Positions 53,620-64,000 of a DNA stretch of 64,000 nt are shown here, in pieces. The notes under the pieces are model-generated. The model was not told the DNA's origin. It saw nothing but the letters and a program-made list of their open reading frames with translations, and made no database searches. A program made the translations under genes and the position numbers. Origin of the DNA: Mariniplasma anaerobium (GTDB lineage: Bacteria; Bacillota_I; Bacilli_A; Acholeplasmatales; Acholeplasmataceae). The DNA is taken from NCBI RefSeq assembly GCF_016865445.1, contig NZ_AP024412.1:248001-312000 (forward strand), read 5' to 3'. Every line of letters begins with the position of its first letter. Positions within the stretch are counted from its first letter, which is position 1.

Positions 53620-54120
53620 ATGCAAAAAGCAAATATTGAACGTAAAGCAGAAGCAGTACGTGAACTAAGTGAAAAACTTAGCCGTGCAACAACAGTTGTA
53701 GCTTTCGATTATCCTGGCTTAACAGTTGAACAATTCACAAAGTTACGTAGTCAGTTAAGAGAAGCAAACTGTGAAGTTACTGTTTACAAGAACAATATCA
53801 CCAAAAGAGCATCGATTGCTGCTGGATTTGAAGAATTAGCGGATACTTTTGTAGGCGCTAAAGCTCTAGCAATCAGTTATGATGATGTTGTTGCCCCTGC
53901 TAAGATTATTTATGATTTTGCAAAAGAGTCAAAAGTCGTAAAAATCGCTGCAGGTATCGTAGAAGGTAAATTAGCAGACCTTGACATGTTAAATGAATTA
54001 GCTACATTGCCATCGAGAGAAACGATGTTAACAATGTTAGCAGTAGGTTTATTAACTCCACTGAAAGAATTAGCAGTAGGACTTAATATGATTAGTAGTG
54101 AAGAACAACCACAACAATAA
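53620..54120 (+). CDS. rplJ: 50S ribosomal protein L10
   Basis: L10 anchors the L7/L12 dimers on the ribosome stalk. The 166 residues have the N-terminal RNA-binding domain ([36 protein letters not shown]) and a C-terminal helix for L7/L12 binding. AAAGGAGG precedes the ATG. The L10 leader directly upstream predicts autoregulation. Confidence 0.96.
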   Translation: MQKANIERKAEAVRELSEKLSRATTVVAFDYPGLTVEQFTKLRSQLREANCEVTVYKNNITKRASIAAGFEELADTFVGAKALAISYDDVVAPAKIIYDFAKESKVVKIAAGIVEGKLADLDMLNELATLPSRETMLTMLAVGLLTPLKELAVGLNMISSEEQPQQ

Positions 54121-54137
54121 TTAGGAGGAAATATAAA

Positions 54138-54506
54138 ATGGCTAAATTAACAAAAGCAGCTTTCATTGAAGCTTTAAAAGAAATGACATTATTAGAAATT
54201 AAGGAATTAGTAGATGGTTTAAAAGAAGAATTCGGTATCGACCCAACAGCGGTAGCAGCAGCTCCAGCAGCGGCAGCAGCAGCTGAAGAAGAACAAACTG
54301 AATTTGATGTAATTCTTAAGACATTCGGTTCAACTAAAATTGCAGTAATTAAGATCGTACGTGAAGTAACTGGTCTTGGATTAGCAGATGCTAAGAAATT
54401 AACAGAAACAGCAGATGCAGTAATTAAAGAAAAGATTAAGAAAGAAGACGCTGACGCTTTAAAAGATAGATTACAAGAAGCAGGCGCAACTGTTGAAGTT
54501 AAATAA
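54138..54506 (+). CDS. rplL: 50S ribosomal protein L7/L12
   Basis: Stalk protein recruiting translation factors. The 122 residues have the N-terminal dimerisation helix ([20 protein letters not shown]), an alanine-rich hinge ([16 protein letters not shown]), and the C-terminal domain with [33 protein letters not shown]. It follows rplJ by 17 bases with TTAGGAGG. Confidence 0.97.
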   Translation: MAKLTKAAFIEALKEMTLLEIKELVDGLKEEFGIDPTAVAAAPAAAAAAEEEQTEFDVILKTFGSTKIAVIKIVREVTGLGLADAKKLTETADAVIKEKIKKEDADALKDRLQEAGATVEVK

Positions 54507-54528
54507 TTATTAATTCAATTGAAGATTT

Positions 54529-54556
54529 AACCTGAGATACGATCTCGGGTTTTTTC
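54529..54556 (+). terminator. Intrinsic terminator after rplL
   Basis: AACCTGAGA (54529-54537), loop TACGA, TCTCGGGTT (54543-54551), then Ts. Confidence 0.9.
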
Positions 54557-54574
54557 GCCGTCAAAGGGGGAACC

Positions 54575-55171
54575 ATGAGTCACTATTTTGAGAATGATGA
54601 AAACTTGAATCATGACATTAGAAAAAAAGAAATTTTTATTAATGATATCCGCTTTGAGTTCTTTACAGACCGAGGTGTCTTTAGTAAGGAAAATTTAGAT
54701 TTTGGAACAAGACAGCTACTAAAACGCATCAAAGTAAAACCAAATATCAAAACAGCAATTGATATGGGATGTGGATATGGACCTATAGGTATTTATCTAG
54801 CAAAGATGAATCCTAATGCTCATATTTACATGTATGATGTAAATTCAAGAGCTATAGATCTTGCAAAAAAAAATAGCGAGATAAATCAAGTAACTAATAC
54901 GACTATCGAAAAAAGTTATTTATTTGAGCATGTCGTAGTAAATGCTGATTTGATTATCACAAACCCACCGATTAGAGCAGGCAAAGATGTTGTGTACGAT
55001 TTGTATGAACAAAGCTATTTGCATCTCAATCAAGGAGGAAGTTTCTATTGTGTTATACAGAAGAAACAAGGGGCAGCATCGACATATAAAAAATTAGTGG
55101 ATTTATTCTCTAATTGTGTGATTGTTGCGAAAGAAAAAGGATATTGGATTCTTTTGTCTAAAAAAGCCTAA
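54575..55171 (+). CDS. RsmC/YbxB-like class I methyltransferase
   Basis: A 198-residue methyltransferase likely modifying 16S rRNA guanosine, like RsmC. SAM site AIDMGCGYGPIGIYLAK and the catalytic NPPIRAGK are clear. It corresponds in place to ybxB of Bacillus, between rplL and rpoB. AAAGGGGG precedes the ATG. No promoter is obvious after the rplL terminator, so it probably depends on readthrough. Confidence 0.92.
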   Translation: MSHYFENDENLNHDIRKKEIFINDIRFEFFTDRGVFSKENLDFGTRQLLKRIKVKPNIKTAIDMGCGYGPIGIYLAKMNPNAHIYMYDVNSRAIDLAKKNSEINQVTNTTIEKSYLFEHVVVNADLIITNPPIRAGKDVVYDLYEQSYLHLNQGGSFYCVIQKKQGAASTYKKLVDLFSNCVIVAKEKGYWILLSKKA

Positions 55172-55177
55172 TATCGA

Positions 55178-55206
55178 TTGACTATTTACAATATATATGA
55201 TAATAT
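55178..55206 (+). promoter_or_regulatory. Promoter of rpoB-rpoC
   Basis: TTGACT (55178-55183), a 17-base spacer and TAATAT (55201-55206) preceded by TGA. The leader is about 75 bases. Confidence 0.8.
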
Positions 55207-55286
55207 ATTTAAATGCATAATGTTGTTTTTTTGTTAGAAAAAGCAATTAAAATACGTAATTTCCAAATACGATAGGAGTGTGGAAT

Positions 55287-58200
55287 ATGGAATATCGCGA
55301 CGTCAAATATGGTGAAAAAGCTAAGCGCAGAAATTATTCTAAAATGCGCTATGACATTGATTTGCCAGACCTCATAGAGATACAAACCAAGTCTTTTAAA
55401 TGGTTTATTGATGAGGGTATTAAAGAACTGTTAGAAGATATTTCGCCCATTGAAGGACATAATGGCGATTTAAAACTATATTTTGAGGAACACTATCTAA
55501 GTGAACCTAAATATGGTGTACAAGAATCAAAAGTTAGAGATGTCAATTATGCGAAACAACTCTCTGCTCGTGTGAAACTAGAAAATGCAATAACTGGAGA
55601 AGTTCGTGAAAACGTAGTTCTTATGTGTGAAATCCCTTTTATGACACCATCGGGGACTTTTGTCATTAACGGAGCTGAACGTGTAGTCGTATCACAAATC
55701 ATACGTTCTTCTGGTGCATATTTTACAAGTGAGCTAGACAAAAAAGTAAATCAAACTAAGTATTCAGCACAAGTTATTCCTACAAGAGGTGCTTGGATTG
55801 AATATGAATTAGGATCAAAAAACATCATGTATGCTAAACTGGATCGTTCAAAGAAAGTTCCAATGACTACAATGATGCGTGCATTAGGTTTTTCGACTAA
55901 AAAAGAAATTTATGAATTATTCGGAAAATCTACTTTTATGGATGCAACTTTTGATAAAGATGAAACAAAAAACAGTGATGAAGCCATCATTGATTTATAC
56001 TCTAAACTAAGACAAGGCGAAAAAGTTCCTGCAGATGCTGCAAGAGAATTTGTTCGTATGCGTTTATTTGAACGTCGTCGTTATGACTTAGCTGCAGTAG
56101 GACGTTATAAATTTAATAAAAAATTAGACGTACTACAACGTATCTTAGGTACATATACAGCAACAGATGTTATTAACCCAGAAACTGGCGAAGTTTTAGT
56201 TGCAAAAGAAACAAAAATTACTGAGGATATTATTAGCATCTTAAGAGAAAACCGTCACGTGCTTCGCAGTGAAGTTATTTCTAAAGAAGAATCTCTTCAA
56301 AATGAAACACCTAATGAAATTTTAGCAGTTCGCCTTCCAGATGGTGGAGATGAACTATATACTAAAGAAAATATCATTAACTTAAGAACTGGTGAAGTCT
56401 TAGTTGCTAAAAATACTGAAATCAATGATGATGTATTCGCAATTTTAAGAAGAAACCGTCAATCTTTAGATGAAAAAGTTATTAAATATTTCTTTGGCGT
56501 CAAAGATATTTATGAAAAAGAATTAGAACGTAGTGGCGTTATCGTGGAAATGATTGAAGTCACTGTTAAAGATAAAGAAACTGAACGTATTTATCCAGTT
56601 AAGGTTATCGGTAACGATCAAAGAGAAGATAGAGAACATATTACACTATCTGATGTTGTTGCGTCTATGAGCTATTATTTAAATTTATATGATGGCCTAG
56701 GAAGTACTGATGACATTGACCACTTAGGTAATCGTCGTTTAAGACTTATTGGAGAATTGTTAAAGAATCAATTTAGAATCGGATTAGCTAGAGCAGAAAA
56801 GAATATTAAAGATAAGATGTCTACAACAACATTTGCAGATGCTACACCTTCTAATATTATTAATATGACTCCACTTGCTGGTGCTATCAAGACATTCTTT
56901 GGTAGTTCACAATTATCACAATTCATGGATCAAATTAATCCACTTGCTGAATTAACTCAAAAAAGAAGAGTTTCTGCACTTGGTACAGGTGGTCTAGCAA
57001 GAGATCGTGCTGGAGTTGAAGTACGTGACGTACATAACTCTCACTACGGTAGAATTTGTCCAATTGAAACTCCTGAAGGACCTTCAATTGGTTTGATTTC
57101 TTCACTTGCAACTTATGGTAAGGTTGATAAATATGGATTTATTCAAACACCTTACTTAAAGGTAGATCGTTCTAGCGGTCAACCAGTGGTAACAGAAGAT
57201 ATCCATTATTTAACAGCTGATGAAGAATATCATGAAGTGATTGCTTCAGCTGCAACACACCTTGATGTAAAAGGTGTAATTATTGAAGAAAAAATCATTG
57301 GTCGTCATCGTGGTGAAACTTCGATGTTTGAACTTGATGAAGTTACGTATATGGACGTTAGTCCTAAGCAAATTGTTTCTGTTGCGACATCTACAATTCC
57401 ATTCTTGGAACATGATGATGCATCTAGAGCATTAATGGGCGCTAATATGCAACGTCAAGCTGTACCTTTACTAAAATCAGATTCTCCAATTGTAGGTACA
57501 GGTATTGAATATCGTGCAGCAAAAGATTCAGGCTCTGTAGTCGTATCTGATGTTTCAGGGTTTGTTACGTATGCAGATGGTACTAAAATCATTGTTACAC
57601 AAAAACCAGATGACAAAGTTATGGTTGGTAACAATGTATTATTTGATCCAACACTTGAATTTACATATCAAATTGCTAAAACTTTAAAAGATTATGGCAT
57701 GGGAAATAGCAAAACATTTAATTTAATTAATTTCTTTAGATCAAACCAAGATACAAACGTACTTCAAAGACCAATTGTTAAAGAAAAAGAATTCGTTAAT
57801 GCTGGAGATGTCCTTGCAGATGGACCTTCAACAGATAAAGGCGAACTTGCTCTTGGTAGAAATGTTACAGTTGCGTTTATGACATGGGAAGGTTACAACT
57901 ATGAAGATGCAATTATTCTATCTGAAGAACTAGTTAAAGATGATGTTTATACATCAATTCACATTGATGAATATGAAATCGAAACAAGAGAATTAAAAAC
58001 TGGAAATGGTCGTGAAGAAATCACGAGAGAAGTTCCAAATGCTGGTTATGACGCACTTAAAAACTTAGATGAACGTGGTATTGTTATTGCGGGTAGTGAA
58101 GTTAAAGAAGGCGACATTTTAGTTGGTAAAATTACACCTAAAGGTGTGTTTGAACCAAGTCCATCAGAAAAATTAATTCATGCAGTTATCGGTGAAAAAT

Positions 58201-59213
58201 CAAGAGAATATAGAGATTCATCTCTAAGAGTTCCACATGGTGGTGGTGGTATTGTTCAATCCATCCAATATTTTTCTAAGAAAAATGGAGATGCACTTCC
58301 AAGTGGAGTTAATGAATCTATTACAGTATATGTAGCTAAAAAACGTAAGATCTCTGAAGGAGATAAAATGGCTGGTCGTCATGGTAATAAAGGGGTTATC
58401 TCTAGAATATTACCAAGAGAAGATATGCCACATATGGCAGATGGTACTCCAGTTGACATCATGCTTAACCCACTAGGGGTTCCTTCACGTATGAATATTG
58501 GACAAATTTTAGAAATCCATTTAGGAATTGCGGCTAAGAATTTAGGTATTAAAATCGCAACTCCAGTATTTGATGGTTTAAATGATGATGACTTGAAGTC
58601 AATCATGAAAGAATCAAGAGATAAAACACTAGATTCAATCAAACCAAATAAACCAATTGATCAAATGACTGAAATGGAAAAATATAACTATGATCTTGAC
58701 CTAAAAATGCTTGCACAATTTGGTGAAGATGGAAAAGTAACATTATATGATGGACGTACTGGTGAAGCATTCCACAATAGAGTTTCTGTTGGTGTGATGT
58801 ACATGATTAAACTATCTCACATGGTTGATGATAAACTTCATGCAAGATCAGTTGGACCTTATACATTAGTTACACAACAACCAATGGGTGGTAAAGCACA
58901 AAATGGTGGACAACGTTTCGGTGAAATGGAAGTTTGGGCACTATATGCTTATGGTGCTGCACATACATTACAAGAAATGTTGACAGTTAAGTCAGATGAT
59001 ATGATCGGTAGAAATAAAGTCTACAGTTCAATTACACATGATAAACCTATTCCACAAGCTTCTATTCCAGAATCATTTAGAGTTTTAACAAGAGAATTAC
59101 AATCCCTAGGATTATATGTTGAACTTATTGATGCTGAAACTGGAGAAAATGAAGCAACTAAATCACTTGTTGATCATACAAAAACGACCTTTAGTAAAGG
59201 AGGGTATCGCTAA
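55287..59213 (+). CDS. rpoB: RNA polymerase beta subunit
   Basis: Catalytic subunit. The ATG at 55287 is eight bases after AGGAG; the in-frame GTG at 55278 overlaps that site. The 1308 residues have all beta blocks: [20 protein letters not shown], the rifampicin region [47 protein letters not shown], and [17 protein letters not shown]. The usual resistance-site histidine (E. coli 526) is Q558. A motif [13 protein letters not shown] occurs twice (about 297 and 365) where most Firmicutes have one. It overlaps rpoC by one base. Confidence 0.97.
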   Translation: MEYRDVKYGEKAKRRNYSKMRYDIDLPDLIEIQTKSFKWFIDEGIKELLEDISPIEGHNGDLKLYFEEHYLSEPKYGVQESKVRDVNYAKQLSARVKLENAITGEVRENVVLMCEIPFMTPSGTFVINGAERVVVSQIIRSSGAYFTSELDKKVNQTKYSAQVIPTRGAWIEYELGSKNIMYAKLDRSKKVPMTTMMRALGFSTKKEIYELFGKSTFMDATFDKDETKNSDEAIIDLYSKLRQGEKVPADAAREFVRMRLFERRRYDLAAVGRYKFNKKLDVLQRILGTYTATDVINPETGEVLVAKETKITEDIISILRENRHVLRSEVISKEESLQNETPNEILAVRLPDGGDELYTKENIINLRTGEVLVAKNTEINDDVFAILRRNRQSLDEKVIKYFFGVKDIYEKELERSGVIVEMIEVTVKDKETERIYPVKVIGNDQREDREHITLSDVVASMSYYLNLYDGLGSTDDIDHLGNRRLRLIGELLKNQFRIGLARAEKNIKDKMSTTTFADATPSNIINMTPLAGAIKTFFGSSQLSQFMDQINPLAELTQKRRVSALGTGGLARDRAGVEVRDVHNSHYGRICPIETPEGPSIGLISSLATYGKVDKYGFIQTPYLKVDRSSGQPVVTEDIHYLTADEEYHEVIASAATHLDVKGVIIEEKIIGRHRGETSMFELDEVTYMDVSPKQIVSVATSTIPFLEHDDASRALMGANMQRQAVPLLKSDSPIVGTGIEYRAAKDSGSVVVSDVSGFVTYADGTKIIVTQKPDDKVMVGNNVLFDPTLEFTYQIAKTLKDYGMGNSKTFNLINFFRSNQDTNVLQRPIVKEKEFVNAGDVLADGPSTDKGELALGRNVTVAFMTWEGYNYEDAIILSEELVKDDVYTSIHIDEYEIETRELKTGNGREEITREVPNAGYDALKNLDERGIVIAGSEVKEGDILVGKITPKGVFEPSPSEKLIHAVIGEKSREYRDSSLRVPHGGGGIVQSIQYFSKKNGDALPSGVNESITVYVAKKRKISEGDKMAGRHGNKGVISRILPREDMPHMADGTPVDIMLNPLGVPSRMNIGQILEIHLGIAAKNLGIKIATPVFDGLNDDDLKSIMKESRDKTLDSIKPNKPIDQMTEMEKYNYDLDLKMLAQFGEDGKVTLYDGRTGEAFHNRVSVGVMYMIKLSHMVDDKLHARSVGPYTLVTQQPMGGKAQNGGQRFGEMEVWALYAYGAAHTLQEMLTVKSDDMIGRNKVYSSITHDKPIPQASIPESFRVLTRELQSLGLYVELIDAETGENEATKSLVDHTKTTFSKGGYR

Positions 59214-62200
59214 TGGCAAAAGAAAAACTAACGTTACACGTTGAATCTTTAAAACTGTCGCAAGATGCTCTCACTGCTTTAAAACTTGCAGGTATTGATC
59301 AATTAGAAGATTTTAATACATTTACATTAAAAGAATTATCAATGCTTCTTGGTGAAAGTTATGAAGAAACAAAATCAATTTTACGTAAATACTCTCTACC
59401 TAGACCATTAGATAATCTTAACTTAAGTAATGAAACTGTGAGCATTTTAAGAAATGCTGGCGTTCATGATTTAAAAGAATTTCTTGAATTTGATCGTCAT
59501 GCACTTTATCATTTATTTGAAGAAGATTTGATTTTACGACAAGAAATAAATACAACATTAGAATTATATGGTATTGATGCTTTAAAAGAACATGCACACA
59601 CAGAAACAGTTACAGATGACAAACATGTGGTTGATGCAGAAGTTGTTGAAGCAGAAGTAGAAAGTGCACTAGATGTTGATATGTCAGAAAGAATTGGCCG
59701 TCAAATCAAACCTGTTCGTAAAGGATATGGTTCACGTACATTTTCACATTTAAAAATACGTATCGCATCACCTGATGAAATTAGACAATGGTCTTATGGT
59801 GAAGTTAAAACACATGAAACTATTAACTATAGAACATCTAAACCTGAAGAGGGCGGCTTGTTCTGCGAAAGAATCTTTGGACCTACAAGAGACTATCAAT
59901 GTGCTTGTGGTAAAAAACAAAGCGGTAACAAAGGCCAAATCTGCCAAAAATGTGGTATTGAAATCACAGAATCTAAAGTACGTAGAGAACGTATGGGACA
60001 TATTGAATTAGAAGCACCAGTAGTTCATACTTGGTACTTAAAAAATTCACCTTCAAGATTAGCTATCCTTTTAGGAATTAAAGCAAAATCTCTAGAAGAA
60101 GTTGTCTATCATGCATCTTATATCGTAACAGATCCAGGCAGTGCACCTTTAACTAAAAAACAAATCTTATCAGAACAAGACTTTTCAATGTTAACTGAAC
60201 AATATGGTTCAAAGTTCCAAGCATTGACTGGTGCTGAAGCTGTTAAAAAATTATTACAAGAATTAAATTTAGAAAAAGAAGTTAAATCATTAAGAAGAAA
60301 ATTAAAAACTGCTTCTAAACAAAAACGTGAACGCATCATTAAACGTTTAGAAGTTGTTGAAGCATTTAACAACTCTGATAATAAACCTGAATGGATGGTT
60401 ATGGATGTTATTCCAGTAATCCCACCAGATTTAAGACCAATGGTTGCACTTGATGGTGGACGTTTCGCGACAACAGACCTTAACGATTTGTATCGTCGTA
60501 TTCTAAATAGAAATAACCGTCTTAAAAAACAAAAAGAACAAATGGCACCTAGATTAATTACAAAAAATGAAAAACGTATGTTACAAGAAGCTGTTGATGC
60601 ATTATTTGATAATGCTAAACGTGGTAAAAAAGCGGCAGTTGAAAGAAACAGACATTTAAAATCATTATCTGATATGCTTCGTGGTAAGCAAGGTCGATTT
60701 AGACAAAACTTACTTGGTAAACGTGTTGACTACTCAGGTCGTTCAGTTATTATTGTTGGACCAGATTTAGAAATGTATCAATGTGGTATTCCAAGAGAAA
60801 TGGCTATAACATTATTCAAACCATTTGTATTAAGAGAATTGCAAAGAATGCAAGGCGATGATCAAAACTCTAAGAAAAATGCAAACTCGAAATACGATAG
60901 AATGGATGATGATGTATGGGCAGCTTTAGAAAAGGTTGTTAAAGAACATCCAGTACTTCTAAACCGTGCACCAACACTACATAGACTTGGTATCCAAGCA
61001 TTTGAACCTAAATTGATTGATGGTAAAGCAATTCGCCTACATCCACTTGTTACAGTTGCGTTTAACGCTGACTTTGACGGTGACCAAATGGCTGTCCATG
61101 TACCACTATCTAATGAAGCTCAAGCAGAAGCAAGATTATTGATGCTTGCATCAAATAATATCTTAAACCCTAAGGATGGAAAACCAGTTGTTACGCCATC
61201 TCAAGATATGGTTCTAGGAAATTATTATTTAACTATTGAAGAAAGATATGAACGTGAATTTAAAGGTTATCGTGCTGATATTCGCTTAGCGGAACATCAT
61301 CAAAAACACCGTAACGAAGGACATTTCTTCTTTGATTTTGATGAAGCTTATCTTGCATATCAACATGATGAAATTGGATTGCATACAAGAATTATGATTG
61401 ATCCAAGATCAATCAATCAAAAATTTGATGCAGATCAATTAAATAAATACTTATTAACAACATTAGGAAAATTGATATTCAATAGAATATTGCCTCCTAC
61501 ATTCCCATATTTAAATGAACCAACATTAGTAAACTTAGAACAAAAGACACCTGACAAATACTTTATGGCTAAAGGATTAAATCCTAAAGATTTCTTATTA
61601 ACAGCACCAATTCCTGGTCCTTTTAAGAAAAAATTCTTATCACAAATTATTGCTCAAGTCTTTAAGCAACTACAAATATCAGAAACATCTAAGATGCTAG
61701 ATAGACTTAAGGATTTAGGATTCAAATATTCTACAGTTGCAGGTATTACAGTATCGTTTGCAGATATTAATGTTTACTCTAAGAAGGGTGAACGTATCGA
61801 TCAAACCAACAAAGCCATTGAACAAATTAATGGTTGGTATGAAGATGGTATGTTAACTGACCGTGAACGTCGTGACCTTGTTATTAAACAATGGCAAGAT
61901 GCACGTGATGAAATTCAAGTTGGCCTAATGGCTGAATTTGATAGCGACAATAACATTTATATGATGAGTGACTCTGGTGCCCGTGGTAATGCATCCAACT
62001 TCTCGCAATTAGCGGGTATGCGTGGACTGATGAATAACCCTAAGGGTGAAACTATTGAAGTTCCAGTACAAGCATCATTTAGAGAAGGCTTGACTGTATC
62101 TGAATTCTTTATTTCTACCCATGGGGCTAGAAAAGGGTCTACCGATACAGCGTTAAAGACAGCTGAATCAGGATACTTAACACGTCGTTTAGTTGACGTT

Positions 62201-63391
62201 TCACAAGATGTTATCGTTGTTGATGAAGATTGCGGTACTGAACGTGGCGTTGTGATGAAATCTGTTATGGATGACACAAAAGAAATCGTGCCATTATATG
62301 ATAGAATCGTTGGACGTTTTGCGTCTAAAGATGTTTTAAATCCAAAAACTAAAGAAGTACTAGTTAAGAGAAATGAATTGATTACAGAAGAAATTGGTAC
62401 AATCATTATTCAAGCTGGACTTACACAAGTAGAAATTAGATCAAATCTGACATGTAATTCTGATAACGGCGTTTGTGCTAAATGTTATGGTAGAAACCTA
62501 GCAACTAACACAAGAGTTGAAGTTGGAGAAGCTGTTGGGGTTGTTGCAGCTCAATCTATTGGTGAACCAGGGACTCAGTTAACCATGAGAACCTTCCATA
62601 CCGGTGGTGTTGCCTCAGCATCAGATATTACCCAAGGTCTACCTCGTATTCAAGAGTTATTTGAAGCGAGAAATCCAAAAGGTAAAGCAGTATTATGTGA
62701 AGTTGATGGAAAAGTTAAATCTGTTGATCGTCAACGTGGTGGTACAACTATCATTACGATTACTGATGTAGAAAATAAAGAATATAAATATACAATTGAT
62801 CCAAATGTAGAATCTCTAGTTCGTAAGAGCGCAACAGTTAAGGCTGGGCAAAGATTAACATTAGGTTCAATTAATCCTAAAGAATTATTGCGTATTGTAT
62901 CTACTGAAGCTGCTGAGATGTATATCTTAGAAGAAGTTCAAAAAGTTTATCGTGCTCAAGGTGTTGAGATTAGTGATAAGCATATTGAATTAATCATTAG
63001 ACAAATGCTTAGAAGAATTAGCGTTGTAACTGAAGGAGATACTGAATTATTACCAGGTACTGAAGTATCAGTTTCATCATTTAAACGTGAAAATAGAAAA
63101 GCTTTTGCAGCATTCAAGCGTCCTGCAGTAGGTCGTCCAATCTTATTAGGTATTACAAGAGCTTCATTGAGATCTGATTCATTCTTATCAGCAGCATCAT
63201 TCCAAGAAACAACTAGAATTTTAACGGATGCAGCGATTAGAGGTAAAACAGATGAACTACATGGCTTAAAAGAAAATGTTATCATTGGTGGATTAATTCC
63301 TGCTGGTACAGGTATCCTAAGAGATAAATCATTTGAATACGATCGCTCGAATACTTCATTTGATGAAGAGGAAGACGATTATCAATTCTAA
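59213..63391 (+). CDS. rpoC: RNA polymerase beta' subunit with an N-terminal double alpha-CTD-like extension
   Basis: Catalytic subunit holding the active-site magnesium. The ATG overlaps the rpoB stop (TAATG) with AAAGGAGG nine bases upstream. Normal beta' homology begins only at about residue 177 ([22 protein letters not shown]). Before it are two helical repeats (about 8-62 and 66-121) resembling the alpha C-terminal domain, then an acidic linker (125-165). Beyond that it is ordinary: zinc ribbon C230/C232/C244/C247, [10 protein letters not shown] with D620/D622/D624, and a second zinc site ([11 protein letters not shown]). Total 1392 residues against about 1200 in Bacillus. Confidence 0.97.
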   Translation: MAKEKLTLHVESLKLSQDALTALKLAGIDQLEDFNTFTLKELSMLLGESYEETKSILRKYSLPRPLDNLNLSNETVSILRNAGVHDLKEFLEFDRHALYHLFEEDLILRQEINTTLELYGIDALKEHAHTETVTDDKHVVDAEVVEAEVESALDVDMSERIGRQIKPVRKGYGSRTFSHLKIRIASPDEIRQWSYGEVKTHETINYRTSKPEEGGLFCERIFGPTRDYQCACGKKQSGNKGQICQKCGIEITESKVRRERMGHIELEAPVVHTWYLKNSPSRLAILLGIKAKSLEEVVYHASYIVTDPGSAPLTKKQILSEQDFSMLTEQYGSKFQALTGAEAVKKLLQELNLEKEVKSLRRKLKTASKQKRERIIKRLEVVEAFNNSDNKPEWMVMDVIPVIPPDLRPMVALDGGRFATTDLNDLYRRILNRNNRLKKQKEQMAPRLITKNEKRMLQEAVDALFDNAKRGKKAAVERNRHLKSLSDMLRGKQGRFRQNLLGKRVDYSGRSVIIVGPDLEMYQCGIPREMAITLFKPFVLRELQRMQGDDQNSKKNANSKYDRMDDDVWAALEKVVKEHPVLLNRAPTLHRLGIQAFEPKLIDGKAIRLHPLVTVAFNADFDGDQMAVHVPLSNEAQAEARLLMLASNNILNPKDGKPVVTPSQDMVLGNYYLTIEERYEREFKGYRADIRLAEHHQKHRNEGHFFFDFDEAYLAYQHDEIGLHTRIMIDPRSINQKFDADQLNKYLLTTLGKLIFNRILPPTFPYLNEPTLVNLEQKTPDKYFMAKGLNPKDFLLTAPIPGPFKKKFLSQIIAQVFKQLQISETSKMLDRLKDLGFKYSTVAGITVSFADINVYSKKGERIDQTNKAIEQINGWYEDGMLTDRERRDLVIKQWQDARDEIQVGLMAEFDSDNNIYMMSDSGARGNASNFSQLAGMRGLMNNPKGETIEVPVQASFREGLTVSEFFISTHGARKGSTDTALKTAESGYLTRRLVDVSQDVIVVDEDCGTERGVVMKSVMDDTKEIVPLYDRIVGRFASKDVLNPKTKEVLVKRNELITEEIGTIIIQAGLTQVEIRSNLTCNSDNGVCAKCYGRNLATNTRVEVGEAVGVVAAQSIGEPGTQLTMRTFHTGGVASASDITQGLPRIQELFEARNPKGKAVLCEVDGKVKSVDRQRGGTTIITITDVENKEYKYTIDPNVESLVRKSATVKAGQRLTLGSINPKELLRIVSTEAAEMYILEEVQKVYRAQGVEISDKHIELIIRQMLRRISVVTEGDTELLPGTEVSVSSFKRENRKAFAAFKRPAVGRPILLGITRASLRSDSFLSAASFQETTRILTDAAIRGKTDELHGLKENVIIGGLIPAGTGILRDKSFEYDRSNTSFDEEEDDYQF

Positions 63392-63399
63392 TAAATATA

Positions 63400-63434
63400 G
63401 ACACACTTGGCTTAGCCAGTGTGTCTTTTTTTCG
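63400..63434 (+). terminator. Intrinsic terminator after rpoC
   Basis: GACACACTTGGC (63400-63411, one bulged T), loop TTA, GCCAGTGTGTC (63415-63425), then Ts. Confidence 0.92.
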
Positions 63435-63481
63435 ATATACCTACATAATATGTAAATACACTTAAATTATAGGGGTAAAAA

Positions 63482-63490
63482 TGGTAAAAT
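63482..63490 (+). promoter_or_regulatory. Possible extended -10 of the PfkB gene
   Basis: TGGTAAAAT (63482-63490) lies 17 bases before the start; the -35 is poor. Confidence 0.4.
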
Positions 63491-63506
63491 AGATACAGGT
63501 GATGAA

Positions 63507-64000
63507 ATGAAAAAAGTACTAGTAATAGGCGGATCAGTCATAGATATATTCGCATATCCTAAAGAAAAATTAATCTTAGGAGATTCAAATCCAGGATATT
63601 TAAAAAGATCATTAGGTGGTGTAGCAAGAAATATAGCTGAAAATTTAGCTAGATTGGATGTTGATACCACACTTTTTACTGTTTTAGGCAAAGATGAAGG
63701 CAGAAGATGGATTATGACTTCAGCTCAAGAAGCTAAGCTAAAATTATCAGCTACCACTGTTGAACAAACACCTTCATATTTATCTATATTAAATGAAGAA
63801 AATGAACATGTAGTGTCAATAGCACTCATGGATCAAATAGAAACTTTAAGCATTGAAGATGTTAAAAAGAGAAGTAATATATTCAATCGAATTGATATCA
63901 TTGTATTAGATACAAATCTTCATCAAGATACACTTGATTATATTGCTAAAACTTATAAAGATAAAGATATTTATATTGATGCGATTTCTTGTCAAAAAGC
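63507..64000 (+). CDS. PfkB family sugar/nucleoside kinase, N-terminal part (cut by window edge)
   Basis: The first 164 codons are present. The protein starts MKKVLVIGGSVIDIFAYP and has the PfkB N-terminal signature GGVARNIAENLARLDVDTTLFTVLGKDEGG-like region (here ...KDEGRRW). This pattern resembles pseudouridine kinase and related kinases, but the catalytic C-terminal motif is outside the window. AGGTGATG precedes the ATG. In Bacillus rpoC is followed by ybxF-rpsL, so this junction differs. Confidence 0.85.
   Translation, partial: MKKVLVIGGSVIDIFAYPKEKLILGDSNPGYLKRSLGGVARNIAENLARLDVDTTLFTVLGKDEGRRWIMTSAQEAKLKLSATTVEQTPSYLSILNEENEHVVSIALMDQIETLSIEDVKKRSNIFNRIDIIVLDTNLHQDTLDYIAKTYKDKDIYIDAISCQK

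Noticed and set aside
54250-54290. Repetitive GCA/GCT-rich tract in rplL
   Set aside because: It is the normal alanine-rich hinge of L7/L12, not a microsatellite of interest.
59775-60011. Alternative-frame ORF inside rpoC
   Set aside because: It lies across the conserved zinc-ribbon coding region of RpoC and has no start signals.

Overview
The window reads as a low-GC, AT-rich Firmicutes-derived chromosome, most likely an Acholeplasma-type mollicute (Acholeplasmatales). The reasons are: densely packed genes nearly all on the + strand; UGA used as an ordinary stop codon (for example adk, map, ricT), so the Mycoplasma/Spiroplasma code is excluded; Bacillus-like housekeeping gene order; many lipoprotein and salvage/uptake genes; and no sporulation or wall genes. 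The genus is an inference, the code usage is seen directly.

Layout. (1) 1-7.9 kb: the 3' part of the spc operon and the alpha operon (rpsN' to rplQ), closed by a clear terminator. Two normally zinc-binding ribosomal proteins, S14 and L36, are in cysteine-free form. (2) 7.9-18.2 kb: accessory genes: a secreted endonuclease I lipoprotein, an aldo/keto reductase, a DUF975 membrane protein, an ABC exporter, PepF, a flavoprotein, and a thioredoxin/thioredoxin-reductase pair with an atypical reductase. (3) 18.4-28.9 kb: ecfA1-ecfA2-ecfT-truA joined directly to tmk-holB-ricT-yabB-like-rsmI, then a Met T-box with metS and a YitT protein. (4) 28.9-35.9 kb: transport and salvage: a split fructose-type PTS, a guanine-riboswitch-controlled NCS2 purine permease, an APC permease, and a uracil permease behind a PyrR-type attenuator, divergent from pyrR itself. 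(5) 35.9-48.4 kb: rplM-rpsI, an MFS carrier, a small kinase, gltX with a coupled lipoprotein, a Cas4-like/DEDD nuclease (DUF2779), cysS-mrnC and a P-type ATPase. (6) 48.4-63.4 kb: rlmB-sigH-like-rpmG-secE-nusG, two inserted genes, rplKAJL with L1- and L10-type RNA control sites, a ybxB-like methyltransferase, and rpoB-rpoC. A PfkB kinase gene runs off the right edge.

How it works together: most of the window is translation and transcription machinery, controlled by RNA leaders (T-box, purine riboswitch, PyrR attenuator, L10 and L1 elements). Around it is a scavenging set: secreted nuclease, purine and uracil uptake, PyrR, thymidylate kinase.

The most unusual feature is RpoC. Its beta' subunit starts with about 175 extra residues that look like two tandem copies of the alpha-subunit C-terminal domain fold, followed by an acidic linker. 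The same polymerase carries Gln at the classic rifampicin His526 position of beta, and an extra copy of a short beta motif. Promoters commonly show extended -10 elements (TGnTATAAT). No stretch of more than 300 bases lacks a gene. No rRNA, tRNA, CRISPR array, insertion sequence or prophage was seen.
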